From Acherontichlamydia pituitae (GTDB taxonomy: Bacteria; Chlamydiota; Chlamydiia; Chlamydiales; Rhabdochlamydiaceae): a stretch of 64,000 nucleotides of DNA. Below, one piece after another: positions 7,736 to 17,156 of the stretch (within the stretch, counting starts at the first letter, position 1; every line of letters starts with the position of its first letter). The notes beneath the pieces are model-generated. The model saw nothing but the letters and a program-made list of their open reading frames with translations, did no database searches and was not told where the DNA came from. Where the stretch lies: contig JAHCAX010000007.1 of NCBI GenBank assembly GCA_019634675.1, positions 1 through 64,000 on the forward strand, read 5' to 3'. A program made the position numbers and the translations under genes.

Positions 7736-9133
7736 ATGTCTTTAAATCCATTAGACGGCGGCCATGGAATCCAGGCCTCCCAAACACAAACGTCAAATAG
7801 CGCTTTAACACAGAGAACGGCAGCTCCTCAAGGTATGGGTTCTGTCCGCGAGACTGTTTCAGCTTCTGCGGATGCATGCCCTTGCACTTTCATGCAACCT
7901 GTCCTCGACTTCTTTTCATCAATCTTCCAAGGGATTGCTGATTTCTTCAAGCCGATCTTCGATTTTTTCAGCGGTAAAACAGGCACGACGACTGGTACTG
8001 GAACCGGCAGCGGCGTTCAACATTCCGGCGCTGGAGCGGCTATTGTTTTTTCCACCGATATTCCTGCAGAGGTCTATCAAGGATTGACAGTGAACGCAGC
8101 TAAGATAGCAGAAACTCCACAGCGGCTCGATCCTGCAGTGATCCAACACATTGCCAACAATGCTACCCCTCCTATCCAAATCGGCGAGCTGCTGACCCAG
8201 TTCGACCGCATTTGCGATCTAATCGGCGTTGGCGTTAACGATGTCCTTTATCAAGACCAAGGGACGGAGATTACACGTGCAAACGCTCGACGTTCTTTAG
8301 AGACTAACTATTTGCAAATGGTGCGGGACAATGCGGCAAGTGGTACACAATACTATCGCAACATCGCAGCTGATATCGATATCGCCCTCAAAGGGATTAT
8401 CTTCGGCCTGCGCGCTCCTGATGATGGTAGTCCAGAAGCTCCAGACATCATCGCTAAAAAAAGAATGGCGATCGAAAACCTCTGCAGCGCTTCAGAGCAT
8501 TGCGTTCCGAGACGCCACACGGAGGCTTTCAAGGTCTACCGCGTCCTTTCTAACCAGATGGAAACATTAGATGAGATCATCAAGCAGTATATCCAAGAGA
8601 CAAAGGAAGACCTGTTCATTAACTACTATTCCTTATCGACTCAGAGCGGACATACGCTGAACTTTATCCGTAGAGCTGTCGGTAACGAGTTTGGACTTGA
8701 TACAAGCCCGACCAACTTACAAGACCCTTATATCGAAATGGGTGGAACCAATGCGCGTTCTCCTGAGAACCGTTTTCAAGCTCATTCGCAGCCAGAACAG
8801 TTCCGCAACGTTTTCCAGCGGATCTATACGCCTGCGAACATTCTGTTCAACATGAAGAACTTCCTCAATGGAAGAATTGCTTCTGATGCAGGTTTTGCGC
8901 GCGACATCAGCCAGTTCATCGACAATGAGATCGGCGCTCATGAAACGGCCGGCCGCTTGACTCCTGCAGATACAGCGGACATGCCAATGCCGTATCAGAA
9001 TGATTATAGCCATGCTGATGCGCCATTCCATCTGACCGATGCGGGTGTTAAGTTCTTGATGGTACACTTCCAGCATTTGAACTCTGCTACACCGAATGGA
9101 CACTTAGTCAGAGCATCTGCAGCAACGACCTAA
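7736..9133 (+). CDS. unknown protein with amphipathic segment
   Basis: A 465-residue protein that I do not recognise. A Ser/Thr/Gln-rich N-terminus without a classical signal peptide is followed at residues 50-80 by a striking amphipathic stretch with FF pairs every 11 residues (DFFSSIFQGIADFFKPIFDFF), then a Gly/Thr linker, then a mostly helical domain. AGGGGAG precedes the start. Such a disordered N-terminus plus membrane-active helix is common in secreted effectors, but this is only an inference. A strong terminator follows at 9164-9197. Confidence 0.75.
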   Translation: MSLNPLDGGHGIQASQTQTSNSALTQRTAAPQGMGSVRETVSASADACPCTFMQPVLDFFSSIFQGIADFFKPIFDFFSGKTGTTTGTGTGSGVQHSGAGAAIVFSTDIPAEVYQGLTVNAAKIAETPQRLDPAVIQHIANNATPPIQIGELLTQFDRICDLIGVGVNDVLYQDQGTEITRANARRSLETNYLQMVRDNAASGTQYYRNIAADIDIALKGIIFGLRAPDDGSPEAPDIIAKKRMAIENLCSASEHCVPRRHTEAFKVYRVLSNQMETLDEIIKQYIQETKEDLFINYYSLSTQSGHTLNFIRRAVGNEFGLDTSPTNLQDPYIEMGGTNARSPENRFQAHSQPEQFRNVFQRIYTPANILFNMKNFLNGRIASDAGFARDISQFIDNEIGAHETAGRLTPADTADMPMPYQNDYSHADAPFHLTDAGVKFLMVHFQHLNSATPNGHLVRASAATT

Positions 9134-9163
9134 CGGTTGTCCTGTACTGGCCTTTGGTCTGTC

Positions 9164-9197
9164 AAAAAGGAGCCTCATTGCGAGGCTCCTTTTTTTT
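9164..9197. terminator. bidirectional terminator
   Basis: Perfect stem AGGAGCCTC/GAGGCTCCT, flanked by A-run on the left and T-run on the right, between the convergent genes ending at 9133 and 9209. It can work on both strands. Confidence 0.85.
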
Positions 9198-9208
9198 GTG
9201 CCCAGCGT

Positions 9209-11329
9209 CTATTCAACGATCATGAACCCATCTTTTGCAGAAGGGTGTTTGAGGCCGATCGGGAGCTTGCCTAGGAAATAGTCCCGATAGACTTTGAGGC
9301 CTTGACGCGCTGTTTGGATGCAGTAGAAACAATTGCTGACCCATTCTGAGTGTTTGATCGTTCCAACTTTAAGATTGCACTGGAATCGGGATGTGATCTT
9401 TTGCCTCCAATAATCAACCTCTCCAAAGAGAAGCACCGGTGTCGGATTGACCGAGCCGACTTTTCTGCGCACCTCTTCTAAGCAATACTCGAAATCCGTT
9501 CCGATGCCGCCTGTCAAGATGATGGGAAAATCAAGGTGGAACTCAGCCTGTCTTTCAACCAGACGGTCGAGCCGGTAGGTCATTTTTGCATCGATGTAGG
9601 GGTTTTGCTTTTGTTCTGTCAGGTTGAGGTTTTGCGCATTGCGGAAGTCGACGATGTTTGCGCAGGAGAGGATGCCGAGTTTTTTAGCGACCCGGTTGCC
9701 AAGCTCCATCACTCCAGGGCCGCCGCCGGTGACAAGGGCAATCGGGGTCTCTTTGTTCAGCAGGGTGTGGTCCATCGTTTTGCGCATGTCTTCGATCCCT
9801 TCAAGAAGAAGGGTGAGCTCTTGTTCAAAGTCTCCTTCCATCAGGTTGGAGCCGTAGATCCCAAAGGCTGTCGCATCAATGAAGGTCTCGACGAGGTTTT
9901 GAGGGACGAACATCCCCGAGTCTTTGTTCGGCTTCGGAGTGTACTGGAGAACTTTTTTCGAGGTGAGGTCGACCCAGAAGATGGGAATGCCGAACTTGCT
10001 CAAATCAAGAAGCATCGACCGGTCTTCGTGGGAAAAAAAACTGCCGTGCGTCAGCGACGGGTATTGGAAATAGATCGCTTTAAGACAGCGCTGGACGAGG
10101 TCTCCGAGGATCATTTTTTTCATGAGGGGAGAGGGGAGGTAGCGGCAGAGGAGGATCCCTTGGCTGGTGATCAGGCCGTCTTCGATGCTTTTAAGAAAGG
10201 GATAGCAGGGCTGCTGTTCGATGTAGCGTTGGACAAGCGAGGCCTGCTGTCCAGGATGGAAGAGTCCGGGAAACTCCGATTTGTGGGTTTCCCTCACTAT
10301 CCAATCTTCCGGTTTTAACTTGAGCAGCTGCTCTCCTTTTACGACGAAGACGGAAGCTCGATGGTTCAATGGCTCGGGAGCGGTCTCATAGGCTTGAAAC
10401 AGGGAGATCGGGTCTTCAAGGCAGCTTTGCAGCTGGTCCCGGTCGCTGAAGAAAACGTGCTCGCGATGGGGCTCCAGGGTATAGAACTCGATGGGGACCT
10501 TCGTGATCTCTTCGCGCGATGTTCCAAAGAGCTCATAGACATCGCCGGATGCTTTTGTATCGGGCTCAAGCACGTTGGCCGTTGTGTGGAAATACCCTTT
10601 GGGAAGCAGTTCGTCGACAACTTTTCCAAAAGCCGTGCGGATATGCAGAGGAGCTGTGCGCACCAAAAGGATCTCATTCTCATGGACGGTCCGCTTGCTA
10701 AAAGGGAGCCATGTCTGGTTGAGCTGGATCAGTGTGCGGAGTCGGAAGGAGGGATTGGAAAGGGCTTTGCTGATCGTCGGCAGAAGTCCAATGGTCGCTT
10801 CTTCGTCATAATTCAAGGTTCCTTCTTGCAAGTTCAAAAAGGCGACCGTTCTTCCGTCGATCTTTTCAAGCAGCATCTCATCGCGCCCTTCTGGGCCTCC
10901 TAGAGACAGAAGGGGGCGGCCCCAACGATCGGTACGTCCGAACATTCTGAGCAGGTAATCGGGGTTTCTGACACGCCTAGATGGATCGGCTGCAAACAGC
11001 TTGCCGATATAGTCTCCTTCTCCAATGAATTCCAAAAGGGCCTTTGCGATCTTTCCATAGGCGGTCAAGTGGACATTGACATGCGCGGTCAATTCTTTGA
11101 CATCGAGCGACAGTTCTTGAATGATCCCATTTAGCCCGAGCTGGGCGAGCGTGCTTTTGAGGTTAAAGGAGAGGTGTTCGGGGGTTAAATGGAACCCGAC
11201 AAAGGCGGGCGAGATCCTCCGGATGATGATCTCTGCGGTTGCCGATCCATCGTCCGATTTTTTGATCGAAGTGATCGATCCATCAGGTGTCACAAGGTCG
11301 TAATGGTCTGGATAGAGGTAGCTTTCCAT
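9209..11329 (-). CDS. large protein with C-terminal LOG-like Rossmann domain
   Basis: About 706 residues. The C-terminal part (about residues 530-700) has VTGGGPGVMELG and TGGIGTDFEYCLEEV, matching the GGGxxGLM and PGGxGTxxE motifs of LOG/'lysine decarboxylase-like' nucleotide-binding proteins, which include cytokinin riboside monophosphate phosphoribohydrolases. The first 500 residues are not recognisable, so this is an extended architecture. The Pro of PGGxGT is Thr here, so catalysis is uncertain. I start at the ATG at 11329 (MESYLYPDHYDLV); the longer frame adds a hydrophobic run with no ribosome binding site. Confidence 0.65.
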   Translation of the reverse strand: MESYLYPDHYDLVTPDGSITSIKKSDDGSATAEIIIRRISPAFVGFHLTPEHLSFNLKSTLAQLGLNGIIQELSLDVKELTAHVNVHLTAYGKIAKALLEFIGEGDYIGKLFAADPSRRVRNPDYLLRMFGRTDRWGRPLLSLGGPEGRDEMLLEKIDGRTVAFLNLQEGTLNYDEEATIGLLPTISKALSNPSFRLRTLIQLNQTWLPFSKRTVHENEILLVRTAPLHIRTAFGKVVDELLPKGYFHTTANVLEPDTKASGDVYELFGTSREEITKVPIEFYTLEPHREHVFFSDRDQLQSCLEDPISLFQAYETAPEPLNHRASVFVVKGEQLLKLKPEDWIVRETHKSEFPGLFHPGQQASLVQRYIEQQPCYPFLKSIEDGLITSQGILLCRYLPSPLMKKMILGDLVQRCLKAIYFQYPSLTHGSFFSHEDRSMLLDLSKFGIPIFWVDLTSKKVLQYTPKPNKDSGMFVPQNLVETFIDATAFGIYGSNLMEGDFEQELTLLLEGIEDMRKTMDHTLLNKETPIALVTGGGPGVMELGNRVAKKLGILSCANIVDFRNAQNLNLTEQKQNPYIDAKMTYRLDRLVERQAEFHLDFPIILTGGIGTDFEYCLEEVRRKVGSVNPTPVLLFGEVDYWRQKITSRFQCNLKVGTIKHSEWVSNCFYCIQTARQGLKVYRDYFLGKLPIGLKHPSAKDGFMIVE

Positions 11330-11687
11330 GAGGCATTTGATTCTGGTTAATCCGCTCTTAAACTTGACTTTATACAAAACGAGGATAAAAAAAATAGGAT
11401 CTATAGCGATTGTGGGAAACTTGTCGATAACTGTTTTTTGCAAGAGCCGGCAAAACTTAATCGATCAGTGAAAAAAAGTCATTTTTATTTTTCAGAACAG
11501 GAAAAAATTTTTGTAAGCCATTGATTATGAAATGGTTTCCATTGAAGCCTTTCCATGTTGCTTAAGATGCAGAGAAAAAATCATCGAAGAGTCTGTGGAG
11601 AGAAAACGGTTGTCGACAAGTCGTCATCTTTGAGGACCCCAGTCCGTTCTCTGCAGTTAAAATATTTGTCTTAAGGCTCAGAGTACT
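11330..11687. other. intergenic, no gene seen
   Basis: AT-rich region upstream of the LOG-like gene and before the second MITE-like element. No RNA gene or reading frame is convincing. Confidence 0.4.
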
Positions 11688-11851
11688 ATACTGCTTCCAC
11701 TTGAAAGTTGGAGTTTTGCCTTAGCCGAAGAGGCGCCTTCGCATCCGACCCGCCCAGGTTCTAGTTTCTCAATAGTAACCTGCGGGATTCGGATGCAAAT
11801 CTGCCGCCTTCGGCGTTGACAAATTCTCCAACTTTCAAGTGGAAACAGTAT
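11688..11851. mobile_element. MITE-like inverted-repeat element, copy 2
   Basis: The 26-bp outer arms 11688-11713 and 11826-11851 are inverted repeats with one mismatch. Inner arms also pair, CCGAAG..GCATCCGA..AGGTT with the complement to its right, so nearly all 164 bp can form one long hairpin. The outer ends (ATACTGCTTCCACTTGAAAG) resemble those of the element at 334-499 (ATACTGCTGACACTTCAAAG on its right arm), and the two lengths differ by two bases. No protein is encoded. It lies 80 bp upstream of the MYG1 gene. Confidence 0.7.
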
Positions 11852-11931
11852 CATGTTCCAAAGTATGTGCTTGAGCAATATTTTTTTGGGGAATAAAATG
11901 GGATATTTAAGGGGAGGGGCGGTTTATTCCG

Positions 11932-12819
11932 ATGATTCCACGAAGCTGCGGAACACATGATGGTTCCTTTCATGCCGACGAGGTCACAGCCTGCGCATTG
12001 TTGCTGCTGTTCGATCAGATCGACAGGGACAAGATCATCCGCACTCGCGACAGCTCCAAACTTTCCAAATGTGATTTTGTCTGCGATGTCGGCGGGATCT
12101 ACAATCCTGCGCTCCGGCGTTTCGATCATCACCAATCTGAGTATGTCGGGGATTTTAGCAGCGCCGGAATGGTCTGGCAGTACCTCAAAGATACCCACGT
12201 CATCGACGAGCACACCTATGACTTTTTTAATAAGTCGCTCATCTGGGGGGTCGATGCGCATGACAACGGGAAGCTTCATTTAGAAGCTGGCTCCTGTTCG
12301 TTTTCCCAAGTGGTCACCAATTTTGTCCCGCCGATGTACGATGCTCCCGATTCTGTGCAGAATGCAGCTTTTCAACAAGCTCTCGACTTTGTTTTAGGCC
12401 ACTTAACAAGGCTCCTTGAGAGGTTCCGCTACATCGAATCGTGCAAAGAAAAAGTTGCGGCGAGCATGGAACGCAAAGAAAAAGTCCTCTACTTTGACGA
12501 GGCGATGCCTTGGATGGAGTCCTTTTTTGAAATGGGCGGAGAAAAGCATCCCGCTTTGTTTGTGATCATGCCTTCGAGCGGACATTGGAAGCTAAGGGGA
12601 ATTCCTCCTTCTCTTGACGAACGGATGAAGGTGCGGGTCCCTCTTCCACAAGAATGGGCGGGGCTGCTCGATACCGACTTAAAGAGCGTATCAGGAATTC
12701 CGGGAGCGATCTTTTGCCATAAGGGAAGGTTTATCTCTGTTTGGGAAACAAAAGAGGATGTCTATAAAGCCCTCGACTATGTATTAAATAGGAATGTTCA
12801 TGACAACAATATTCGGTAA
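11932..12819 (+). CDS. MYG1-family protein (UPF0160)
   Basis: A 295-residue MYG1-family protein: N-terminal GTHDGSFHADEV, then RRFDHHQ, and WGVDAHDNG, the conserved His/Asp residues of this DHH-related metal-dependent family. Eukaryotic MYG1 is a 3'-5' RNA exonuclease; bacterial members are uncharacterised. It overlaps the HIT gene downstream. I remember the same MYG1-HIT neighbourhood in Chlamydia. The start could also be slightly further upstream, but the family normally begins a few residues before GTHDGxFHAD, which fits this ATG. Confidence 0.9.
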   Translation: MIPRSCGTHDGSFHADEVTACALLLLFDQIDRDKIIRTRDSSKLSKCDFVCDVGGIYNPALRRFDHHQSEYVGDFSSAGMVWQYLKDTHVIDEHTYDFFNKSLIWGVDAHDNGKLHLEAGSCSFSQVVTNFVPPMYDAPDSVQNAAFQQALDFVLGHLTRLLERFRYIESCKEKVAASMERKEKVLYFDEAMPWMESFFEMGGEKHPALFVIMPSSGHWKLRGIPPSLDERMKVRVPLPQEWAGLLDTDLKSVSGIPGAIFCHKGRFISVWETKEDVYKALDYVLNRNVHDNNIR

Positions 12820-13135
12820 AATTATCCAAGGGACGCTGCCTTGCGAGAAGGTCTTTGAAAATGATCGGATCATTGCATTCAAAGATATCGCGCCCGTAGC
12901 GCCAGTGCACATATTGATCGTCCCCAAAAAAGAGATCCCCAACCTTCAGTCGGTCCAGCCGGAAGACCTTTCATTGATCGCTGAGTGCATCACCGTCGCG
13001 CAGCAGCTGGCCAGCGCCAACGATATCGAGGATGGGTACCGTTTGCTGACGAACAACGGCCCCATGGCAGGACAGACCATTTTCCATTTGCATTTCCATC
13101 TGATCGGCGGCCGCCAGCTAACACATCTCGGATAA
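12800..13135 (+). CDS. HIT-family nucleotide-binding protein
   Basis: A 111-residue HINT-type histidine triad protein with the signature HLHFHLIGG near the C-terminus. Family members hydrolyse nucleoside phosphoramidates and adenylates. Two ATGs lie two codons apart (12794 and 12800); the second has AGGA at a good distance. The gene overlaps the end of the MYG1 gene, so translation is probably coupled. The length is normal for HINT proteins. Confidence 0.93.
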   Translation: MTTIFGKIIQGTLPCEKVFENDRIIAFKDIAPVAPVHILIVPKKEIPNLQSVQPEDLSLIAECITVAQQLASANDIEDGYRLLTNNGPMAGQTIFHLHFHLIGGRQLTHLG

Positions 13136-13137
13136 AT

Positions 13138-14877
13138 ATGAGATTTCTAATCTGTTTGCTTGGTGCAGCATCCTTGTGTGCAGCTGAAGTTCCGGTTTCC
13201 GAGCAAGCAGCGGTGAAGAGGGTGTATGGGCATCTTCTTATTCGCGATAAGATTTCCGCCTTGTTAGAGGCAAAGCAGGCGCTCGAGCTGTTCCCTGAAT
13301 CAAAATCTCTGCAGACGTCCTATATCCGCGCCCTGTGCGAGAACGGCAATGAGATCGAGGCTTGGCAGCAGTGGGACAAAAACGTCAAATTGTTCCAAGA
13401 TCCTCAGCCAGACCGCCATTTGCTGGAGATCCTTGCATGGGGAGTCTTGAACAAAGGGGATGCTTCGACCCAATTATCGATCCGTCTCACTTCTCTATTG
13501 GGAGCTGCCTTTACCCATGATGCAAAAGCTGTTCCTCTTCTTGTGGCCCAGCTGCGCAGCTCGAATGCGATGCTCCGATCGATCGCGGTCAAACTTTCCG
13601 CTTCTTATGGAGATGCTCCGCTTCGCGATGAGATCGCAAGGCTATTAAAAGAGGAAAAGGTATGGTATGTCCGGCTCGATGTGATCCAGGCGATCGGCCA
13701 TTTGCGGATCGATGAGCTCAGGCCTGATCTTAAAGAGATCGTCGGAAACCCGAAAACATTAGCAGAAGAAAAAGCGGCGGCCATCGTCTCTTTGGTCAGC
13801 ATGTACGACACGATCGAACGTCAGGAGCTCGTCCGGTTGAGCCGCAGCGATCGCGCAGGCTTAAGGCAGTTGGCCTGCGAGGTGGTCTGCCACCTTAACC
13901 AGGAGGAGCATTTGGACCTGATCGCTCCGCTTCTCAGGGATGCATCTCCCGATGTGCGCCTCTCAGCTTTGAATGCTTTTGGTCTGATGCGCGTTAAACA
14001 GGTCGGCAACGTGCCTGCAATCGATCTGATCGCAGGAAATTTAGAAGATTCTTCTCCTGCGGTCGCAATCACAGCAGCCTGGTGCGCTCTGCTTGCCGAT
14101 CCCAAGGTAGGCGAAAAGAAGATCGAGCAGTGGCTTGAACATGAGAACATCGATTACGTGAGGCAAGCAGCCGCAGCTCTTAGCGTTAGCGGCAAGTACG
14201 GGCAAAAGTTAGCTGCTAAGAAGATCAAAAGTCTAAAAGACCCTTATGTGCGTGTCAATTTGGCCCTGGGACTTATTGGACAGAGATTGCAGGTCAAGCA
14301 GAGCTGCCAGGTCCTCTACGACACATTCTTTGGGGAAGACAAGGTCCTATGGATGTGGGACTCTTCTTTTAATCCGCTCTTCCGCTCCTTGGCCCCCAGC
14401 CGCGTTTCCCATATCGAGCAGATCCCCCACTATCCGATGGTCGTAGACCAGATGACGCGTTTGGAGATCCTCTCCGTGCTCAGCATTGTCCGGTTTCCAA
14501 AAGCGCAAGATGCGGTAAAAGGGTTCTTGCAGAACCAAACTTGGGGTGTGACTGGCGCTGCTGCAGCAACCCTTTTGCAAGAAGGGGATGATGATGATCT
14601 GACGGCTGTGCGCGGACTGCTCAACGATGCGGATGAGAAGATCCGTGTTCAAGCAGCTCTCATTTTAGCGATGGTCGGAAGCGATCCTGCAGCTGTCAAA
14701 GTGCTGCAAGAGGCTTACCCCCATGTCGACAGGGATATGAAGGTCCATATCCTCGAAGCCCTTGCCCATGTCGGCGATGCCCAATCGATCCCTTTTCTCA
14801 TGGAAATCCTCAAAGAACCGTTTCAGATCTTGCGTGTCGTCGCCGCTTCTGCTTTAATCCAGTGCTTATACCACTAG
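13138..14877 (+). CDS. HEAT-repeat protein, exported
   Basis: A 579-residue protein with a signal-like N-terminus (MRFLICLLGAASLCAAE) followed by helical repeats of about 30 residues typical of HEAT/PBS-lyase scaffolds (for example YVRLDVIQAIGHLRIDELRP, SPDVRLSALNAFGLMRV, YVRQAAAALSVSGKYG, EKIRVQAALILAMVG). These bind other proteins; no catalytic motif is visible. The ATG at 13138 begins two bases after the HIT stop codon; a longer frame from 12985 runs antiparallel in sense through the HIT gene and is not credible. It is probably part of one transcription unit with MYG1, HIT and the peptidase. Confidence 0.8.
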   Translation: MRFLICLLGAASLCAAEVPVSEQAAVKRVYGHLLIRDKISALLEAKQALELFPESKSLQTSYIRALCENGNEIEAWQQWDKNVKLFQDPQPDRHLLEILAWGVLNKGDASTQLSIRLTSLLGAAFTHDAKAVPLLVAQLRSSNAMLRSIAVKLSASYGDAPLRDEIARLLKEEKVWYVRLDVIQAIGHLRIDELRPDLKEIVGNPKTLAEEKAAAIVSLVSMYDTIERQELVRLSRSDRAGLRQLACEVVCHLNQEEHLDLIAPLLRDASPDVRLSALNAFGLMRVKQVGNVPAIDLIAGNLEDSSPAVAITAAWCALLADPKVGEKKIEQWLEHENIDYVRQAAAALSVSGKYGQKLAAKKIKSLKDPYVRVNLALGLIGQRLQVKQSCQVLYDTFFGEDKVLWMWDSSFNPLFRSLAPSRVSHIEQIPHYPMVVDQMTRLEILSVLSIVRFPKAQDAVKGFLQNQTWGVTGAAAATLLQEGDDDDLTAVRGLLNDADEKIRVQAALILAMVGSDPAAVKVLQEAYPHVDRDMKVHILEALAHVGDAQSIPFLMEILKEPFQILRVVAASALIQCLYH

Positions 14878-14886
14878 AGGTGCATT

Positions 14887-16077
14887 ATGCAATGGGAGCA
14901 ACGGATCACAGATGTACAGCAGCATTTAGCTAATGAAAAAATAGACGGATGGCTCCTCTTTGACTTTCTTGGGCAGAATTCCCTTGCCCGCGATTTTTTG
15001 CAGATCGATCCCAACCATTTGATCACGCGCCGCTTTTTCTATTGGGTTCCGGTAAAAGGGGAGCCGGTCAAGCTTTTGCATAAGATCGAACCTCATGTGC
15101 TTGACCATCTTCCTGGAAAAAAGATCGCGTATTTGAAATGGCAGGAATTGCAGTCCTCTCTAAAGGAGATTTTGAAAGGATCTAAAACGGTCGCAATGGA
15201 GTATTCGCCGAACAATGCGATCCCCTATCTCTCGAAAGTCGATGGAGGGATGATCGATCTTGTCCGCAGCTGCAATGTCGATGTTGTCTCCTCGGGCAGT
15301 TTTTTGCAGTATTACACCTGCGTTTTAAGCGATGAGCAGCTCAAGTCCCATTTGGATGCAGCGGAATTTCTCGACATCACAGTTGCAAAAGCCTGGGAGA
15401 TGATCGTAGTCCATTTAAAAGGGGGGAGGACGATCGATGAGTATGCAGTCCGCTCCTTCATCGCCTCTGAATTTGAAAAGAATGGGTATATCACAGAAGG
15501 CTTGCCGATCTGCGCTGTCAATGCCCATAGCGCCGATCCCCATTTCGAGCCTCTTAAAACCGGTTCCTCCGAGATCAAAAGGGGGGACTTTGTCCTCATC
15601 GACCTCTGGTGCAAGAAGAAGGCGCCGGGCTCGATCTACGGAGATATTACCCGCGTCGGTTTTGCCGGTCCTGTTCCGACAGCGCGCCATCAAGAAATTT
15701 TTTCAATCGTCCGTGATGCCCAACGGCAAGCCACAGAGTTTGTTGAAAAACGGTGGAAGAACAAAGAGACGGTCCAAGGATTTGAAGTGGATCAGGTCTG
15801 CCGCAATGTCATTGAAAAGGCCGGCTACGGAAAGTATTTCACCCATCGGACAGGCCATAACATCTATACGAAGGACCATGGCCCTGGAGCCCATATCGAT
15901 AGCTTAGAGACCAATGACTTGCGCCCTTTAATTCCCCGAACATGCTTTTCCATTGAACCGGGGATCTATCTGCCTGGGGAATTTGGGGTCAGGTGCGAAT
16001 ATGACGTCTATTTGAAAGCGGACGGCACCATTTTGGTGACGGGCGGTTCTCAAGACGCCATTACATGCTTTCTTTAG
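14887..16077 (+). CDS. Xaa-Pro aminopeptidase (M24)
   Basis: A 396-residue M24 peptidase (aminopeptidase P-like), removing N-terminal residues before proline. A creatinase-like N-terminal domain is followed by the pita-bread domain with all five metal ligands visible: Asp in VLIDLWCK, Asp in IYGDITRVGF, His in HRTGHNIY, Glu in FSIEPGIYL and Glu in VRCEYDVYL. It follows the HEAT gene by nine bases with an AGAGG site, and ends in a terminator shared with the convergent gene. Cytoplasmic. Confidence 0.9.
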   Translation: MQWEQRITDVQQHLANEKIDGWLLFDFLGQNSLARDFLQIDPNHLITRRFFYWVPVKGEPVKLLHKIEPHVLDHLPGKKIAYLKWQELQSSLKEILKGSKTVAMEYSPNNAIPYLSKVDGGMIDLVRSCNVDVVSSGSFLQYYTCVLSDEQLKSHLDAAEFLDITVAKAWEMIVVHLKGGRTIDEYAVRSFIASEFEKNGYITEGLPICAVNAHSADPHFEPLKTGSSEIKRGDFVLIDLWCKKKAPGSIYGDITRVGFAGPVPTARHQEIFSIVRDAQRQATEFVEKRWKNKETVQGFEVDQVCRNVIEKAGYGKYFTHRTGHNIYTKDHGPGAHIDSLETNDLRPLIPRTCFSIEPGIYLPGEFGVRCEYDVYLKADGTILVTGGSQDAITCFL

Positions 16078-16103
16078 AGAGGGAATTTTGCATTTCCCTC
16101 TTT
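16076..16103. terminator. bidirectional terminator overlapping two stop codons
   Basis: Stem AGAGAGGGAA/TTTCCCTCTTT between the convergent genes ending at 16077 and 16102; both stop codons fall in the stem. Confidence 0.7.
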
Positions 16104-17094
16104 AAGCAGCAGATGCAGCGATTGCTTGGACAAAGCGCTGGGCAATGACGTGGATAGGATTATCCCGTATCTCTGCAAAGGTGATTGGCTGGATGGTTCG
16201 GTCTTGGAACTCAATAAAGTGATTAGCGCCTGGGTCGTTGAATTGTTGCGCTAAGAGCCGTTCTACTACTTCCATTTCAGAAGCATGGGAAAACTTGACT
16301 TTTGCAATGCCTTCAAAACCATCTCCAGTATATTCAGGACGTAGGATAAGGGCATGCGTAAAAGCAGCATAGGCCTTTGAAGCAAGGGCGTTTTCTTGTA
16401 TTCCAATAGAACGAAGCCGGTAGTAAACTGCACCTTGTGCTCTTTGAGATGGGGTAGATTCTGGTGCTATTGTTGTATTAACTGCTGGGTTCATCAGATC
16501 AGATGCTTCTGTAGTAAGGGTATTAGCCTCGCGATCAAAGTGCTCTTGCTGCTTTCTCCAGTATTCATAGCGGGCAATATATGGCCTGAATTGGTTCAAG
16601 TCTTCAGCCCGTTGGACGCCTGGAATGGTGTTCCATTGGATACGCATCGTAGCAAGTTTGATGCCGGTCATTGCGGCATCTTCCGGCAGGCTCTGATATT
16701 CTTGGGCAATCGCTCTTAATTTTTCTGCTTTCTGTTGGCTTTTAGCTGAATTTTCGGAATACATCGAATAGTTCTCGGCTGCAGCATAACCTACGAATCC
16801 AGTAGCTATACCGACAAATGGAATAGCGCAGATAGAAATAAGCGGATTAACAATGGAAATAAGGCTCACTCCTAATATTTCAGCCACACAGAAAATGCCA
16901 AGCGCGACTAAATTGGTTATTGCAGCTATATTTGAAAGTTTAGCATCCCATTCAAGTTCTGCGGAAACCTCAGGATTTAGCTCTTGAACACAGCGTTGCA
17001 TAAAGGTGGCTGGCTGCGGCTGTGATGCTGTTGTTGCAATTGGCGTCATAGCGGTAGCTTGACCAGTTACAGGTAGAGCGGCTGTTGTTGCCAT
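16102..17094 (-). CDS. Inc-like bilobed membrane protein, paralogue A
   Basis: A 330-residue protein with a Thr/Ala/Gln-rich N-terminus, two adjacent hydrophobic segments around residues 55-110 (LVALGIFCVAEILGVSLISIV and ICAIPFVGIATGFVGYAA), then a long helical cytosolic-type domain. It is a clear paralogue of the next gene: both share GIKLA-x-MRIQWN-x-IPGVQ, DLNQF-x-P-x-IARYEYWRKQQE and a C-terminal AQRFVQAIAA. The bilobed hydrophobic pattern is that of chlamydial inclusion membrane proteins, but no signal proves secretion. AAAGGGG precedes the start. Confidence 0.7.
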   Translation of the reverse strand: MATTAALPVTGQATAMTPIATTASQPQPATFMQRCVQELNPEVSAELEWDAKLSNIAAITNLVALGIFCVAEILGVSLISIVNPLISICAIPFVGIATGFVGYAAAENYSMYSENSAKSQQKAEKLRAIAQEYQSLPEDAAMTGIKLATMRIQWNTIPGVQRAEDLNQFRPYIARYEYWRKQQEHFDREANTLTTEASDLMNPAVNTTIAPESTPSQRAQGAVYYRLRSIGIQENALASKAYAAFTHALILRPEYTGDGFEGIAKVKFSHASEMEVVERLLAQQFNDPGANHFIEFQDRTIQPITFAEIRDNPIHVIAQRFVQAIAASAA

Positions 17095-17156
17095 AAAAAC
17101 TATCCCCTTTTTAAAGTTAAAACTAGACCAAAACTTTGGTTGTTAGTTCTATATTT

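Noticed and set aside
9536..10318. 260-codon plus-strand frame inside the LOG-like gene
   Set aside because: No recognisable motif or ribosome binding site; the minus-strand frame carries the LOG motifs.
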